Assembly: GCA_963555705.1 (NCBI GenBank)
Contig: OY743189.1
Coordinates: forward strand, 7,643,501-7,707,500
Direction: 5' to 3'
DNA: 64,000 nt
Source: Ligustrum vulgare
Lineage: Eukaryota > Streptophyta > Magnoliopsida > Lamiales > Oleaceae
Shown here: in pieces, positions 47,719 through 58,254 of the stretch
How positions within the stretch are numbered: position 1 is the first letter of the stretch
How the letters are laid out: every line of letters begins with the position of its first letter
Position numbers and translations under genes: made by a program
Notes under the pieces: generated by a model
What the model saw: the letters and a program-made list of their open reading frames with translations, nothing else
What the model was told of the DNA's origin: nothing
The model's database searches: none

Positions 47719-48015
47719 AGGTGGTGGAGACGGCTGTGACGTCGGAGGTGATAGGTGGTTTTGGTGGTGGAGGCCATTGATGTGGGTGGTGGTACTGCTA
47801 GAACTGTTGATGTGAAGCAAGAATCATGCTCAAAAAGAGATTATGGAAATTTGGAGTTTCAACCAGCTTCAAAACTTAATTCTGGTTGGTCGCAAGTGAT
47901 GCCAGCAGCTTCATCTCCCAGTTCGTGTGTCAATGCTTTGAGCAATAACATGTTGGGTTTTTCTAATAAGCCAGATCTAAAGCATCCACAACCAGATCGT
48001 TCTTCAACAGCGTAG
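47719..48015 (+). pseudogene. bHLH68-like gene fragment
   Basis: The reading DYGNLEFQPASKLNSGWSQV, then SSPSSCVNALSNNMLGFSN and PQPDRSS, resembles the region upstream of the bHLH domain in plant bHLH68/bHLH110-type factors. The bHLH domain itself is absent. The fragment is antisense to the LTR element that carries it and abuts the IDD fragment, so the two come from different genes joined together. The assignment is from memory of the family. Confidence 0.5.
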
Positions 48016-48256
48016 CTACAGGTGTCTCCCTCTTTAGCAGTTTCCAAGGTACTTTATGTCTTCTTCTATGCATCTGTAAATTTTGATCTCTTTGGAACCC
48101 TTGATTGCAGATCTCACATACATACACAACTTCTGCATCTGGATTTGGGGTTCCTGCAGTTTCTGAGGAAGCATATGGCTCGGAAAAAGAAGAGGGATTA
48201 TTGCTGCTTAACATGGATAAGTGATGATGTACTACTTTTCTATGGATGTAGCCCAA
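47990..48256 (-). pseudogene. INDETERMINATE-domain (IDD14/15/16-like) gene fragment
   Basis: The minus strand encodes TAGTPNPDAEVVYVCEICNQ and GFQRDQNLQMHRRRHKVPWK, followed by LLKRETPVATL. This is the first C2H2 zinc finger of IDD proteins; the MHRRRHKVPWKLLKRE wording is that of the IDD14/15/16 subgroup (LHRRGHNLPWK in the others). About 14 residues normally between DAEV and YVCEIC are missing, and the remaining three fingers are absent. An ATG at 48256 gives a 97-residue frame just after the element's primer site, in the sense direction. Confidence 0.8.
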
Positions 48257-48370
48257 AACATGAAGAAAAATTGAAGATTCGTGCGATGATTCCCAGAAAA
48301 TATGAATTAATCTTGGTGAATCATCCGAACATCAGTATAGATTTTCCTTTTTACTCAATTGGCTAGTGAC

Positions 48371-48384
48371 TCGTGCTGATAACG
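48371..48384 (-). promoter_or_regulatory. Putative internal-tRNA primer site of the 12-kb element
   Basis: The plus strand reads TCGTGCTGATAACG, three bases inside the LTR at 48388. It is not complementary to any tRNA 3' end (no TGG start). It resembles the anticodon arm of tRNA-Ile(AAU), so a cut tRNA may prime here as in Drosophila copia. Confidence 0.5.
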
Positions 48385-48387
48385 TAT

Positions 48388-48590
48388 TGTAAAACCATCG
48401 AAATCATAACAACGATATAGAGAGAAAGAGATGGAGAGAATAGAGAGGAGAATTCTCATTCCATTAAGTGTGTATTTACAAATGAAATATGGCTCCTATT
48501 TATAGGAGTGGACAATGGCACAATCGTAATATTGTAAAGTTTATAGGATATAATGGTAATGTCATTCACACATAAATATTATTTATAACA
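48388..48590 (-). repeat. 5' LTR of the 12-kb element
   Basis: 203 bp, about 97% identical by eye to 36241-36444. It carries the same CTCCTATTTATAGGAG inverted repeat around a TATA-like core. Confidence 0.85.
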
Positions 48591-50592
48591 ATTAGAACAT
48601 TTTTTAAATTAGAAACCATTTTTATTCTCCTCTAAAAGTATGAGTTGTTTGGAAGGGAATGGATTAAGGGCAGAACTAGCCCATGACTTTGGTACGGCCC
48701 AGCCAACTAAGATTTTTTTTAAAATATTGAATTTCTATTATTATCATCATCATCATCATCTTTGAAGTTCTATTTCTTAACGTCTTCAACCCAAGCCCAA
48801 TATGTTTTAGTCATACGTTTAAGTTATCCACATTTCATCCAAAAATATGAGAGAAAAGGTTTTTTTATGCATTTGGTAACATCTCCAACCCAAGCCCACT
48901 AGGTTATTTGCAAATTTTAAAATAACATCACTCACTCACATTTTTTGCAAATCGCTTATTTAATATGTTGTTTATGAAATTCTCTTAGCAAAAAGGAAGG
49001 TTTAGATAATTGTGATCTTATATCTTCAGTTTATAAACGCAACTTCCTCTTCAGTTTCCTCCTACATTTTGCGGAGTGCATGCTGAAACATAAGTGTTAT
49101 TTTTTTTTTATCTCTTAGATATTGTATATTGTGTTATATTAATGTGTTTTAAGTCGGAGTTATTCATATTTTTTGCTCAAAAAAGAAAATAAATAAATAA
49201 AATTGGGGCTCCGTCCTAGAACCCCCAAGAGGAGGCCTCCCTCTCTACCCCATATTTTTCTAGCCTACTACGTTTAAGTGTTCTTCTAGTTCCGCCCCTA
49301 ATTATATGCCTTTGAAGAATCACTTTTAGGGTTAACTTGGGGAGAATCTTCTTTGAGAGAGTTTGGGTGGCTTTTTCTACATCTACCTCTTCCTCTGATT
49401 TTTCTCTCTAACTTTTGGGTGCTTTTTCAATTCGTTTTACTTTCAGTTCTCTATAGTGAAAAAATTTATGATATGTTTTGTATACAACCTAATTCTTCAA
49501 GTTATTGTAAGTTCGTGTTATTAGGGTTGAGAGGGTTGACCACTTGATGGCTGTAATCTTGTAATACTCTGTGATAGTTCAATAACAATTCTTGAGTTTG
49601 AATCAACTATTGTGGATGTTCAACGGGGAATGTAGGCGTAAGAATTTGGTCCCCGAACCTCTGATCCATTGGGGTAAATTCTTGTGTTCTTGTGTTTTCG
49701 CCCCTGTTTGGTATTGATAAAAATTAAATTTTTAGTAGATTTTGATAAAAGTTGATAAGATGTGTGGTTGAAAAGTTGTATGCCCCATAGATGTTGACTT
49801 TGAATAGATAAAAATCTAAAAAAATAGTGGAAACAAACAGGGGCGTAATGTTTCGAAAATTTTTAAAATTTTTAAAAGTTTGGTAATGTAATTTTTAAAA
49901 GTTGTGTTCTTGTGTTTTCGCCCCTGTTTGGTATTGATAAAAATCAAATTTTTAAAAGTGTGGTTGAAAAGTTGTAGGTCCCAGTTTGGTAATGTAATTT
50001 TTAAAAGTTTTTGTGGTTTTATTTATTTATTTATTTACATTTTTTTTATGAATGTCTGGTTTAAAAATATTTGAAAAGTTTAAAAATGTGGGGCTTGACT
50101 AAGAATGGATACTTTAGATTGAGTTTGAAAAATTTAGATGAAAAGTTTAAAAATGTGGGCCTTTGTTTGGGCTTTGTGATTTTGTCTTAAAACTTCAACA
50201 AGTACCTTAATCAAACAATTAGTATAGCGTTGCTGATAGTAAAAATTAAAGAATGCAATACACGGGTTTGACTTAAGTAAAAACTAAATAATATTTTTAT
50301 ACCAAATTACCATGGGACTACCAACAAGTTACTTCCTATAAAATTGTAGTATTGGGTTGTGCACTTATTACTTAATATTAGTCCAATTCACCAATTAAGT
50401 AATATATCAATTCGATATAGTATTACAATGTCATAGTTTAATGCTATAACATGTAGTTACCAGTGTAATGTACCAAAGTTGTTTTCCTCAATATCTATTT
50501 TGATAAGTATTCATAAAATTTTAATGCTTTTATATAATCAATACAAATATAAAATGCATAAAATAATAATATTCTATTATAATAACTGATGC
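48591..50592. other. Non-coding DNA with LTR-like and MITE-like pieces
   Basis: No gene is supported. (ATC)n lies near 48740-48760. The stretch 49340-49690 has the feel of a Copia-type LTR U5 ('gaatttggtccccgaacctctgatcc'). A 145-bp MITE-like sequence lies at 49700-49844, and part of it with its left flank is repeated from 49905. Confidence 0.4.
49700..49844. mobile_element. Small MITE-like inverted-repeat element
   Basis: The ends GCCCCTGTTTG and CAAACAGGGGC form an 11-bp terminal inverted repeat around AT-rich DNA with 'gataaaaat' phrases. A second partial copy starts at 49920 with the same left flank, so a local duplication followed. No clear target duplication. Confidence 0.55.
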
Positions 50593-51137
50593 TGTAAAAA
50601 TTACTAACCTTGACGTGGTAAGACTTGGAGCTACTTGATATTCAGAAAAGATGAATGGATTCACTTTGGATGACCTGCAAAAAAGGCGAGGAGGATTCTC
50701 CCCATCACCCCTCCGATGTGAGAATTAATTTTCTTGAGAGAGAAAAGTAGAGTGAGAAATATATAACTGGAAAATTGTACTAATGAATTAATCATATTCG
50801 AAAAGAGGAAATGTATTTATGGGACATAAAAGCTAGTAACCTTCTTCTATTTTAAGGAGTCCTATTTGCGAAAGCTTACATATTAAGAGAAGAATTCTTA
50901 TAAAGATTGAACTTCCCCTTTTTGCGGGGATCTTTCCTTATGGAGAGTATCTTATCTTGGGGCTCAAGAATGTGGTCCATTCATGAAGCCCATAGAAGAA
51001 GGATGCTTCCAGGCCTTAATGTTGGAATGTGCCTGGGCATGTGGACCGACCTATGGATAAATGAAGGGCATGATCCAGTAGTTCAGGCAATGTACCCGGT
51101 CTGAATCTCATGAAAAGGAACCATGGCCCATAGCCTT

Positions 51138-54134
51138 TGATGAGATTCGAAGCGCGGAAGAAACGCATGAAAGTTCCGAACCCAGGTTGTGGTTAGTCGG
51201 ATGAATCATGACCCGATATTCACGACGCGATGACTCAACGATGCGGAATAAAGAACCACGACTTTCGAAACGCCACAAGGATTTGCCCAATCTTCTTGAT
51301 AAGTCTCTGATTTTTAACGCCACAAATACTCTAGCGAATATTTGATAAGTTCTGGATGAACACCATAAGATAATCAATCTTGATAAGTTTGGGTTTGTAA
51401 TGTGAATCCACACATTAAACAATTGAAAAACATTCAATCTCTTTTTATTCAATCATCATAGTCTGATTTACAATGAATGGAAAAAGTGTATAAATAAGCA
51501 AAATAAAACCCTAGTCGCTAATCTACTCAAAATAGAATTCTAATTAGACTAAAATAACTAAAACTGATAAGGAAATAAAATAATGCGAAATCTGGAAAAA
51601 TTTGATCCGTTAAGCAGTTACGGCCGTAAAGATGACACTTACGACCGTAAGTATATTTCTGTTTAAGGTTACGACCGTGATCCCTTATTTACGGCCGTAA
51701 ATCGAAAATTTTGAAATTCTGCATTTTAACCCAAGGGGAGGTTACGGCCGTGACATATGTTGGTTACGGCCGTGACAGTCCTTCTGCATAATTTTCGGTT
51801 CTTTTCAACACGGTTTGATCTTCAAAGCTCGTCAAACCTGTTGAATTCTTGTTTTGGATTGAATATTTAAATTTTTCCCGTCAAGCCTGCTATGACTCCA
51901 ATTGTCGAGGGTCTGGAACACATCATACCCTCCTTCTTTAGGATGATTCGTCCCGAATCATAGCTTTGTTCCTATTGTTTCACTTCTCCTCCTGGATCAA
52001 ATGGAAATTTTCTTCTGCCATTGCCCATGATCAACCAAAAATATTCTGCAACGGGGGTCACGTGAATGAATTGAAGTTGAAACACCTTTGAACATTGGTG
52101 GTGTTGCCCAAATTTCCACGTACCATTAACCTGTAAGAAAGAATTAAATAGAACGGGGAGGGAAATCTTAGGTTCATGAGGTACAAGGTATTGATCCTTG
52201 TATTCATGAATTATCACCGTCAATTCCTCTTTTGGAACCACGAGGCCCTTCTCTTCACCTCGTTCTTCCTTTGCAAGTTCTCGTTTATTCCCCTCTACTT
52301 CTTTTCTCTCAAGCACCTCTTTAATTTTTTTACTTTCAAATTCAACCACATCTTCTACCTCCACATTCGTATCACCATGTTCGCACACTACCTCATCACT
52401 ATCCAAATGTGGATCTACCAATTCAAAACCCAAAATTTGAACTTCTACCCCAACTTCTAATTCCTCATCAGATTTTGGAGTTTGTTCACCTAACTCCACA
52501 TTTTCAACTCCTACCACAAAGTTCGGGGTCTCTTCAACTAATTCATGTCTCGAGCCTCCCTCCTTCTTTTCAACTTTCATATCCCGAGGCTCAACATTAT
52601 TTTCACTCTCTTCTAACCATCTAATTACCTCCTTTCGTTTCTCCTCCTTCTTTCGCAATTTAGCCAAATATTTTCTTTTTGCCTCCCGTTCACACCTCAA
52701 TCTTTCTTCATAAATTTCTTTTTGAATCTTCAAAATTGCTTTTGAATCAATCTCAGCTCCTCTCTTAACCCCGATTCCATCCCTAAGTTTAGGATCACGC
52801 CTATAATCACTACGATTTGCTTGAGATCGCTCCTTTTTCAATTTCCCTTCCCTTTCATCTAGTTTATCCAACCTCATCAAAGCTTCATTCAAAAATCTCC
52901 ACATACGATCTTTGACGCTTTCATGGGAATTGGACATTGTGAAATTTATGTGGAAGGACACAGAAAAAGAATAATGAAAACAAAGGATCAAGAAATTCAA
53001 GAAAGTGGTTCTTGAATGGACTCCTTTTTTTTATTTTTTATTTTAGGATAAATTTTCGGAATAAATAAAATAATAATTTTTTTTTAAATCCGAAATTGGA
53101 CAACGAACACGGCAAAACAAACGGAACTTAATTCGAATAAGAATTAAGCAAAGCAAACACTTTTGAATTTTATTGGATTTTTATATGGATCAAACAAAGA
53201 AAAAATTTACTGGCACGAAGAACAAGAAAATCAAGAAAAAAAAGACTCAACAACAAGATATGGATGATTTTTACGGGACTCGATGATAAACATAAAAATC
53301 AAACTGGATAGAAAAACCTGAATTCAGAGTCCAGCCCTGATACCAGATGATGAGATTCGAAGCGCGGAAGAAACGCCGAAAAGTTCCGAACCCAGGTTGT
53401 GGTTAGATGGATGAGTCATGATCCGATATTCACGAAGCGATGGCTCGACGATGCGGAATAAAGAACCACTACTTTCGAAATGCCACAAGGATTTTCTCAA
53501 TCTCCTTGATAAGTCTCTGATTTTTAACGCCACAAATACTTTCGTAAATATTTGATAAGTTCTGGATGAACGCCACAAGATAATCAATCTTGATAAGTTT
53601 GGGTTTGTAATGTGAATCTACACATTAAACAATTGAAAAACATTCAATCTCTTTTTATTAAATCATCATAGTCTGATTTACAATGACTGGAAAAAGTGTA
53701 TAAATAAGCAAAATAAAATCCTAGTCGCTAATCTACTCAAAATAGAATTCTAATTAGACTAAAATAACTAAAACTGATAAGGAAATAAAATAATGCGAAA
53801 TATGGAAAAATATGATCCGTTAAGCAGTTACGGCCGTAAAGATGACACTTACGGACGTAAGTGTGTTTCTGTTTAAGGTTACGGCGGTTATCCCTTATTT
53901 ACGGCCGTAAATCGAAAATCTTGAAATTCTGCATTTTAACCCGAGGGGAGGTTACGGTCGTGACATATGTTGGTTACGGCCGTGACAGTCCTTCTGCATA
54001 ATTTTTGGTTCTTTTCGACACGGTTTGATCTTCAAAGTTCGTCGAACCTGTTGAATTCTTGTTTTGGCTTGAATATTTAAATTTTCCCGTCAAGCCTACT
54101 ATTACTCCGATTGTCGAGGGTCTGGAATACATCA
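51138..54134 (-). mobile_element. GAG/protease-group LTR retrotransposon, copy E
   Basis: LTRs of 788 and 787 bp (51138-51925, 53348-54134) have A-type ends on the minus strand and about six ACGGCCGT-type motifs each. Flanks GCCTT and ACCTT differ by one base, an aged target duplication. The primer site at 53334-53345 has one mismatch to TGGTATCAGAGC. The 1.4-kb internal region keeps the gag N-terminal part but has lost the protease, the reverse of copies A and C. Confidence 0.88.
51972..52937 (-). CDS. Copy E gag-like coiled-coil protein
   Basis: An open frame from 53000; the likely start is Met22 (52937), MSNSHESVKDRMWRFLNEAL, because the first 21 residues derive from leader sequence. Residues ~10-150 are strongly helical and charged (LKKERSQ, then CEREAKRKYLAKLRKKEEKR), consistent with a coiled coil. 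After ~150 it becomes Glu/Val-rich and joins the tail shared with A and C (YLVPHEPKISLPVLFNSFLQ). It then continues FIHVTPVAEYFWLIMGNGRR to a stop at 51972. There is no zinc knuckle or protease. The function is unknown; a structural role in particles is an inference. Confidence 0.6.
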   Translation of the reverse strand: MSNSHESVKDRMWRFLNEALMRLDKLDEREGKLKKERSQANRSDYRRDPKLRDGIGVKRGAEIDSKAILKIQKEIYEERLRCEREAKRKYLAKLRKKEEKRKEVIRWLEESENNVEPRDMKVEKKEGGSRHELVEETPNFVVGVENVELGEQTPKSDEELEVGVEVQILGFELVDPHLDSDEVVCEHGDTNVEVEDVVEFESKKIKEVLERKEVEGNKRELAKEERGEEKGLVVPKEELTVIIHEYKDQYLVPHEPKISLPVLFNSFLQVNGTWKFGQHHQCSKVFQLQFIHVTPVAEYFWLIMGNGRRKFPFDPGGEVKQ

Positions 54135-54357
54135 ACCTTACTTTTGAATGATGAGATCGAGAATCCATACCGATCATTGGCCGCGTGAGACAAAGATCAG
54201 GACAAGATCTCTGGGCACATGCGTATCTGATTGCTATCAAGCGTTTTTGCCAACTGATGGACTTTAATGTTTTGATGCAATGTACAGTCCTCCTTTAGAT
54301 ATATGACACGTGGCAGTGAGTTAAGGTAGAGATTTTGACATGTTTCCCGCCAATTTT

Positions 54358-54366
54358 GTCTATATA
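54358..54366 (+). promoter_or_regulatory. TATA-like site for the antisense ORF
   Basis: CTATATATATGTG lies about 180 bp before the first ATG of the plus-strand ORF, preceded by 'acacgtggcagtgag', which contains an ACGTG core (G-box type). It could give the ORF its own promoter. Confidence 0.45.
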
Positions 54367-54542
54367 TATGTGACCCCCATAATCTCATTCTTTTTACTTC
54401 GTGAATTTGTGAGAGATCAAGATCAGAGAACTCCTCGGGCGACAAGCATGACCTCCCCTTCTACAAAAAAAATCACTAGCACTTTTATGTAAGCTCGACC
54501 TATCCCGTCCCTTGTTAATTTTATTATTTATTTTAGGAAGAT

Positions 54543-56330
54543 ATGGTGAGGCAAGTTACAGTGGATGACCTTAGGGAGGTAGAAAACTTAAACGAACCTT
54601 GAGAGGTCGAGCCTTTAGGTTTCTATCAGCCTCCGCCTAGTCCTCAAGAGGGTCAGTCTGATAGTGGGAAAGAGGTTGAGGATAATCCTCGGGTAGGCAG
54701 GGAACTGAGGCATACCGAACTTGATCTCTCGACCTATTATAACAAAATGAAAGAACATATTGTTGAGGTAGACATGAGGAGTTATAGGCTGGTAGATAGG
54801 TATACTGCTAGGGTCCCGGATAGATGAGTACTCTTACCATTTCCGGGAAGGGGAGATGGTTGTGTATCAAGAGGCCTTAATGGCCGGTCTTAAGTTTCCT
54901 CTGCCCCACTTCTTTGTGGACTTCTTGCTGACTGCGAGCATATTTCCAGGTCAGCTTACCCCTAATGGGTGGAGGATTCTTTTATATTTCTTTGTCTTGT
55001 GTAGGAGTTTAGGAATAGAACCAACAATTAACCTTTGTAAATGCCTTTTAGAGCTTAAGTTTTTGCCACAGTGTAACTGTTTCGTATATCTATGCGGGAA
55101 GGGCCGGTTTGAGGATCCCCGAGTTCCTTCCTCCATCAAGTACTGGAAGTAAAAAATTTCCTTCATTAAACCGAGATAGGGAGAGAACCTTTTCTGGCCG
55201 ACCTTTAGAAGACCCGTTGTCAATAGCTTTAATAGGGTAGGTAATTTAAGAAAGTAGGCCATAACCGAGCTCATGGCTAATGCGGTGAGGGTATGTGACT
55301 TATGATTATTGGCTGAAGAGGCCAACGACCATGTAAATAATGATATTTTTGACCAAGTCGGTCTTCACCTTTAGCCTGGTAGGGTTCGGCCTCTTAAATT
55401 ACGTAAACAAAAACTTCCTTAATGCACTTCCTTTCCCTGAGCACTTGCCTTTCCTTCAAGATCGAACTTTCCTGATCTTATTGCATTTTAGGGATGGCTT
55501 TAGATTATGAGGCATTGAAGGAGGTTTCCCTAGCTAAGGCTCAAGGCGCCGGAGCTATGCGAACTGAAGACTGGGTAGCTCGGAGATGTCCTCAGAAAAG
55601 GACAAGGGTTCCTTCATCAGGCCCAGGGCAGTCCTCTCACTCTAATGAGGAGGATGAGTTCCCCAAGGTGGAGAGGCAACGAAGAAGTCGGGCTGCCGCA
55701 TCCTCTGATTCTAAATTGGAGCCTGAGAACCCAACTCTCACTGTCTGCTGGAAGAAGATGCAAGACTCCCTACATCCAGACCTTGTCAAAAAGTATCTGT
55801 ATGAGGTCTGTCTGGAATGGTGAGTTGAGCATATTATGAGTCCAGCGCTTCAGGTAAAACACACAGTGTTATAGATTTTTTTAATTGAATTTTTTGCATA
55901 AGATTTTTCGAACTCGTTTTCTCGATCTGCAGATGCTTAGTATTACATAGGGAGTTGCTAACCAAAGACCCGAGCTGAAGTTGAATCCACAATTTAAGAG
56001 CACGAGTAAGCCTGAGAAGAAAATGCTCATTTGGTTGAGGAGCTGAAAATGGCTTGAGATAGGGAACTCCAAGCCCAGGCCTCTGTAGTGGAGGTGTTCA
56101 AGAGTTCAGCAAAATATAAGCTTTCCATTGGTAACTACGCACTTGAGTATTATACTCAAGCCATCAAGCAGGCGCAAGCTTGGTGTCTACTGAAAGCGCC
56201 TGAGCTCGACACGAGTCCAATGGCAGAATTCCCTTTGGGTGCTGACTATCTCGACCTTACCCCATTTGAGGAGGGAGAGGACTGTGAAGTGGTCGAGGAC
56301 ACTGAGGATGGAAGTGAGCCCAAGACCTGA
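54543..56330 (+). pseudogene. Antisense additional ORF (Transposase_28-like) remnant
   Basis: It starts MVRQVTVDDLREVENLNEP and stops; then, through frame shifts, it reads EGEMVVYQEALMAGLKFPLP, HFFVDFLLTASIFPGQLTPN and GWRILLYFFVLCRSLGIEPT. This is the block seen in 'putative gypsy type transposon' proteins (PF04195). Later parts are MALDYEALKE (55494), a Ser/Arg-rich middle, and a C-terminal piece 56088-56330 with YYTQAIKQAQAW and an acidic end. Stops at 54600, 54826, 55150 and elsewhere inactivate it. In Tat-lineage elements such ORFs lie between pol and the 3' LTR, antisense to pol, as here. Their function is unknown. Confidence 0.65.
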
Positions 56331-56439
56331 TGTTGTATTTTCTTCTTCTTCTTTTGTCTTTTAGCCCGGGGTATGCCTCGTGGATTGCTTGTAATCTTGA
56401 ATTTTAATGAACATGAATTTTTGTTGAGCTCGTCCCTTT

Positions 56440-57240
56440 TACTTTGTTTACTTTGAAAATAGTATTTTTGACACGAGGTGACTCATGAGGGGAAATAACT
56501 TGTAAGGTCGTGATGCATGGCCGATCTTTTAAGTTACCTCGCAAATAATGGGTTGAGGAATTACGTTCTTAAGGAAATAATTTGTGAGGTCGGGCATTAT
56601 GACCGACCTTGTAAATTTTTTGCATAGAGGATGAGCTAGGTCTTTGATTTAAGGACCAGTGAAAAGGTCGGACATTTTGGCTAACCTTATAATCTTTTTG
56701 TACAAAGAAAGAGTTAAAACCCAACTTGGTGTAATTTAAAGAAAGAATTGATACGTCGGCCAGATGTGCCGACATTATAATCTTTTGTGCAAATAAGGGG
56801 TCAAGCCCTTAACTTTGTGATTTAAGGGAAATAGTTCATAAGGCTGGGCATGTAGGTCGACCTTGTAAACTTTTTGTAAAAAGAAGGGGTCAAGCCCTTA
56901 ACTTTGTGATTTAAGGGAAATGGTTCGTAAAATCGGGCATGTATGCCGACCTTGTAAAATCTTTATACAAAGAAGGGGTCAAGCGCTTGACTTTGTGATT
57001 TAAGGAAAATAGTTTGTAAGGAAACAATTTGTAATGTCGTGCTTTGACACATATATTGTAAATTATTTGCATGAAAATAATCTGTAACGTCGTGCCTTGA
57101 GACAGACATTGTAAATTATTTATAGGAAAATAATTTGTAACGTCTTGCCAGGTGATAGACATTGTAAATTATTTGTGTGGATTAACTTGTAAAGTTGTGT
57201 CGTATGGCCGACCTTGTAAGTTATTCCAGTGCTTGATCTT
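56440..57240. repeat. Tandem repeats in the Ty3 3' untranslated region
   Basis: Eight or so degenerate units of roughly 70-100 bp share 'ggtcgggcatgtatgccgaccttgtaa' and 'aaggggtcaagcccttaactttgtgatttaagg'. Each unit includes short inverted words (GGTCG...CGACC; AAGGGGTCAAGCCCTTAA). Confidence 0.75.
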
Positions 57241-57295
57241 TTTTGCTCTCTTTCTTCGGAAGAAACACTTTTATTATAGGGGACTGGACTGTGGG

Positions 57296-57360
57296 TCTCG
57301 TTAAAACCTTACCTAAAAAAAAATCCTTCTGGGAAAAAATTTGGATAAGGAAAAATAGTA
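57296..57360. repeat. Sixth copy of the 60-bp module
   Basis: CTCGTTAAAACCTTACC, TTCTGGGAAAAAATTTGGAT and AAGGAAAAATAGTA align with the five modules at 36476-37132, which belong to a different LTR element. Confidence 0.7.
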
Positions 57361-57549
57361 TCCGTCCCTGACTCAGAAAGTTGATAAAATGGGCACCCAG
57401 GCCCGACCTAACTTACAAAAATAGGGATGTGCAAGTCTGTGAATAAAATTAAACCAATGGGTTCGCAGACTCAACTCTTCTATAACTAGACGACTTACTG
57501 ACTGAAAAGAAGAACTTGTGGAAGAATGGTGCCTACTTGTAGTAGGACT

Positions 57550-57938
57550 TTAGATTTTCGACGTTACATGGTCGAGGAAGGGGCTTGGAGTTCATGGTTC
57601 TCAGAATATATGAGCCCTTCCCAACCTTTCGAATGACTTCGTATGGTCCTTCCCAAATAGGCCAGAGCTTCCCAGGTTGGTGACCGGTGGCTTCTCATCC
57701 GTGTAAGACGATATCCCCCATTTTGAAATCCCTCTTTTTTACTTGGAGATCAATCCTCTTGTACATGACCTATTGATAAGCAGCTATTCTTAGGGCAACA
57801 TTTTCCTTGACTTCTTCCAAAAGATCTAAACTTTCCCTTTGCCCCTCAATATGATCGATTGATTTTGTAGTCATCGCGCGGAAGCTGGGAACCGTCACTT
57901 ATACAGGAATAGTGGCTTCCATTCTAAAGGCTAGCATG
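57550..57938 (-). pseudogene. Ty3 integrase C-terminal part
   Basis: The minus strand reads FRMEATIPVQVTVPSFRAM, ENVALRIAAYQ, FKMGDIVL, KLWPIWEGPYEVIRKVGKGS and LPRPCNVENLKSYY. This is the conserved integrase tail of Ty3 elements (GPNWEGPY-type). Two stops break it. It joins the core at 61081-61526 once the CACTA element is removed. Confidence 0.85.
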
Positions 57939-58111
57939 AATCACCAGTACAGAAATAGGAATTCGCGTCGGTTGGAAAACGGAATACGCGTCGGTTGTAG
58001 CGGCGGCGCATATGACACAGACGCGTAAAGTCTCGACTTTAGGCGTCGGTTGTAAACCGACGCGCAAAGTCAGCTTTGGGCGTCGGTTCTAGTTTAAAAC
58101 CAACGCCTAAA

Positions 58112-58240
58112 GTAAAAAAAAAAAAAAAAAAAAAAAACACTTTGGGCGTCGGTTTCTGGATAAAACCGACGCCCAAAGTCGGTTTTGGGCGTCGGTTTTA
58201 ATTTTTGAACCGACACCTAAACTTTTTTTTTTTTTTTTTT
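58112..58240. repeat. Subterminal hairpin between poly(A) and poly(T) runs
   Basis: A run of A (58112-58136) and a run of T (58222-58240) flank a near-perfect palindrome: CTTTGGGCGTCGGTTT pairs with AAACCGACGCCCAAAG around 'ctggata' (58140-58179). Confidence 0.85.
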
Positions 58241-58254
58241 GAATATATATTACA

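Larger units (their letters stand above)
36241..48590 (-). mobile_element. 12-kb pol-less LTR element carrying host gene fragments
   Basis: LTRs of 204 and 203 bp (36241-36444, 48388-48590) share about 97% of bases. On the minus strand they start TGTTATAAATA and end GGTTTTACA, with a purine tract CAAGGAGGAG next to the left LTR and a primer-like site at 48371-48384. Removing the nested Copia 2 leaves 5.9 kb with no gag, protease, reverse transcriptase or integrase. Instead it holds five copies of a 60-bp module, hairpin arrays and fragments of at least four host genes. The target duplication is unclear: ATTAGA occurs at both sides but one base off the left LTR edge. Confidence 0.8.
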
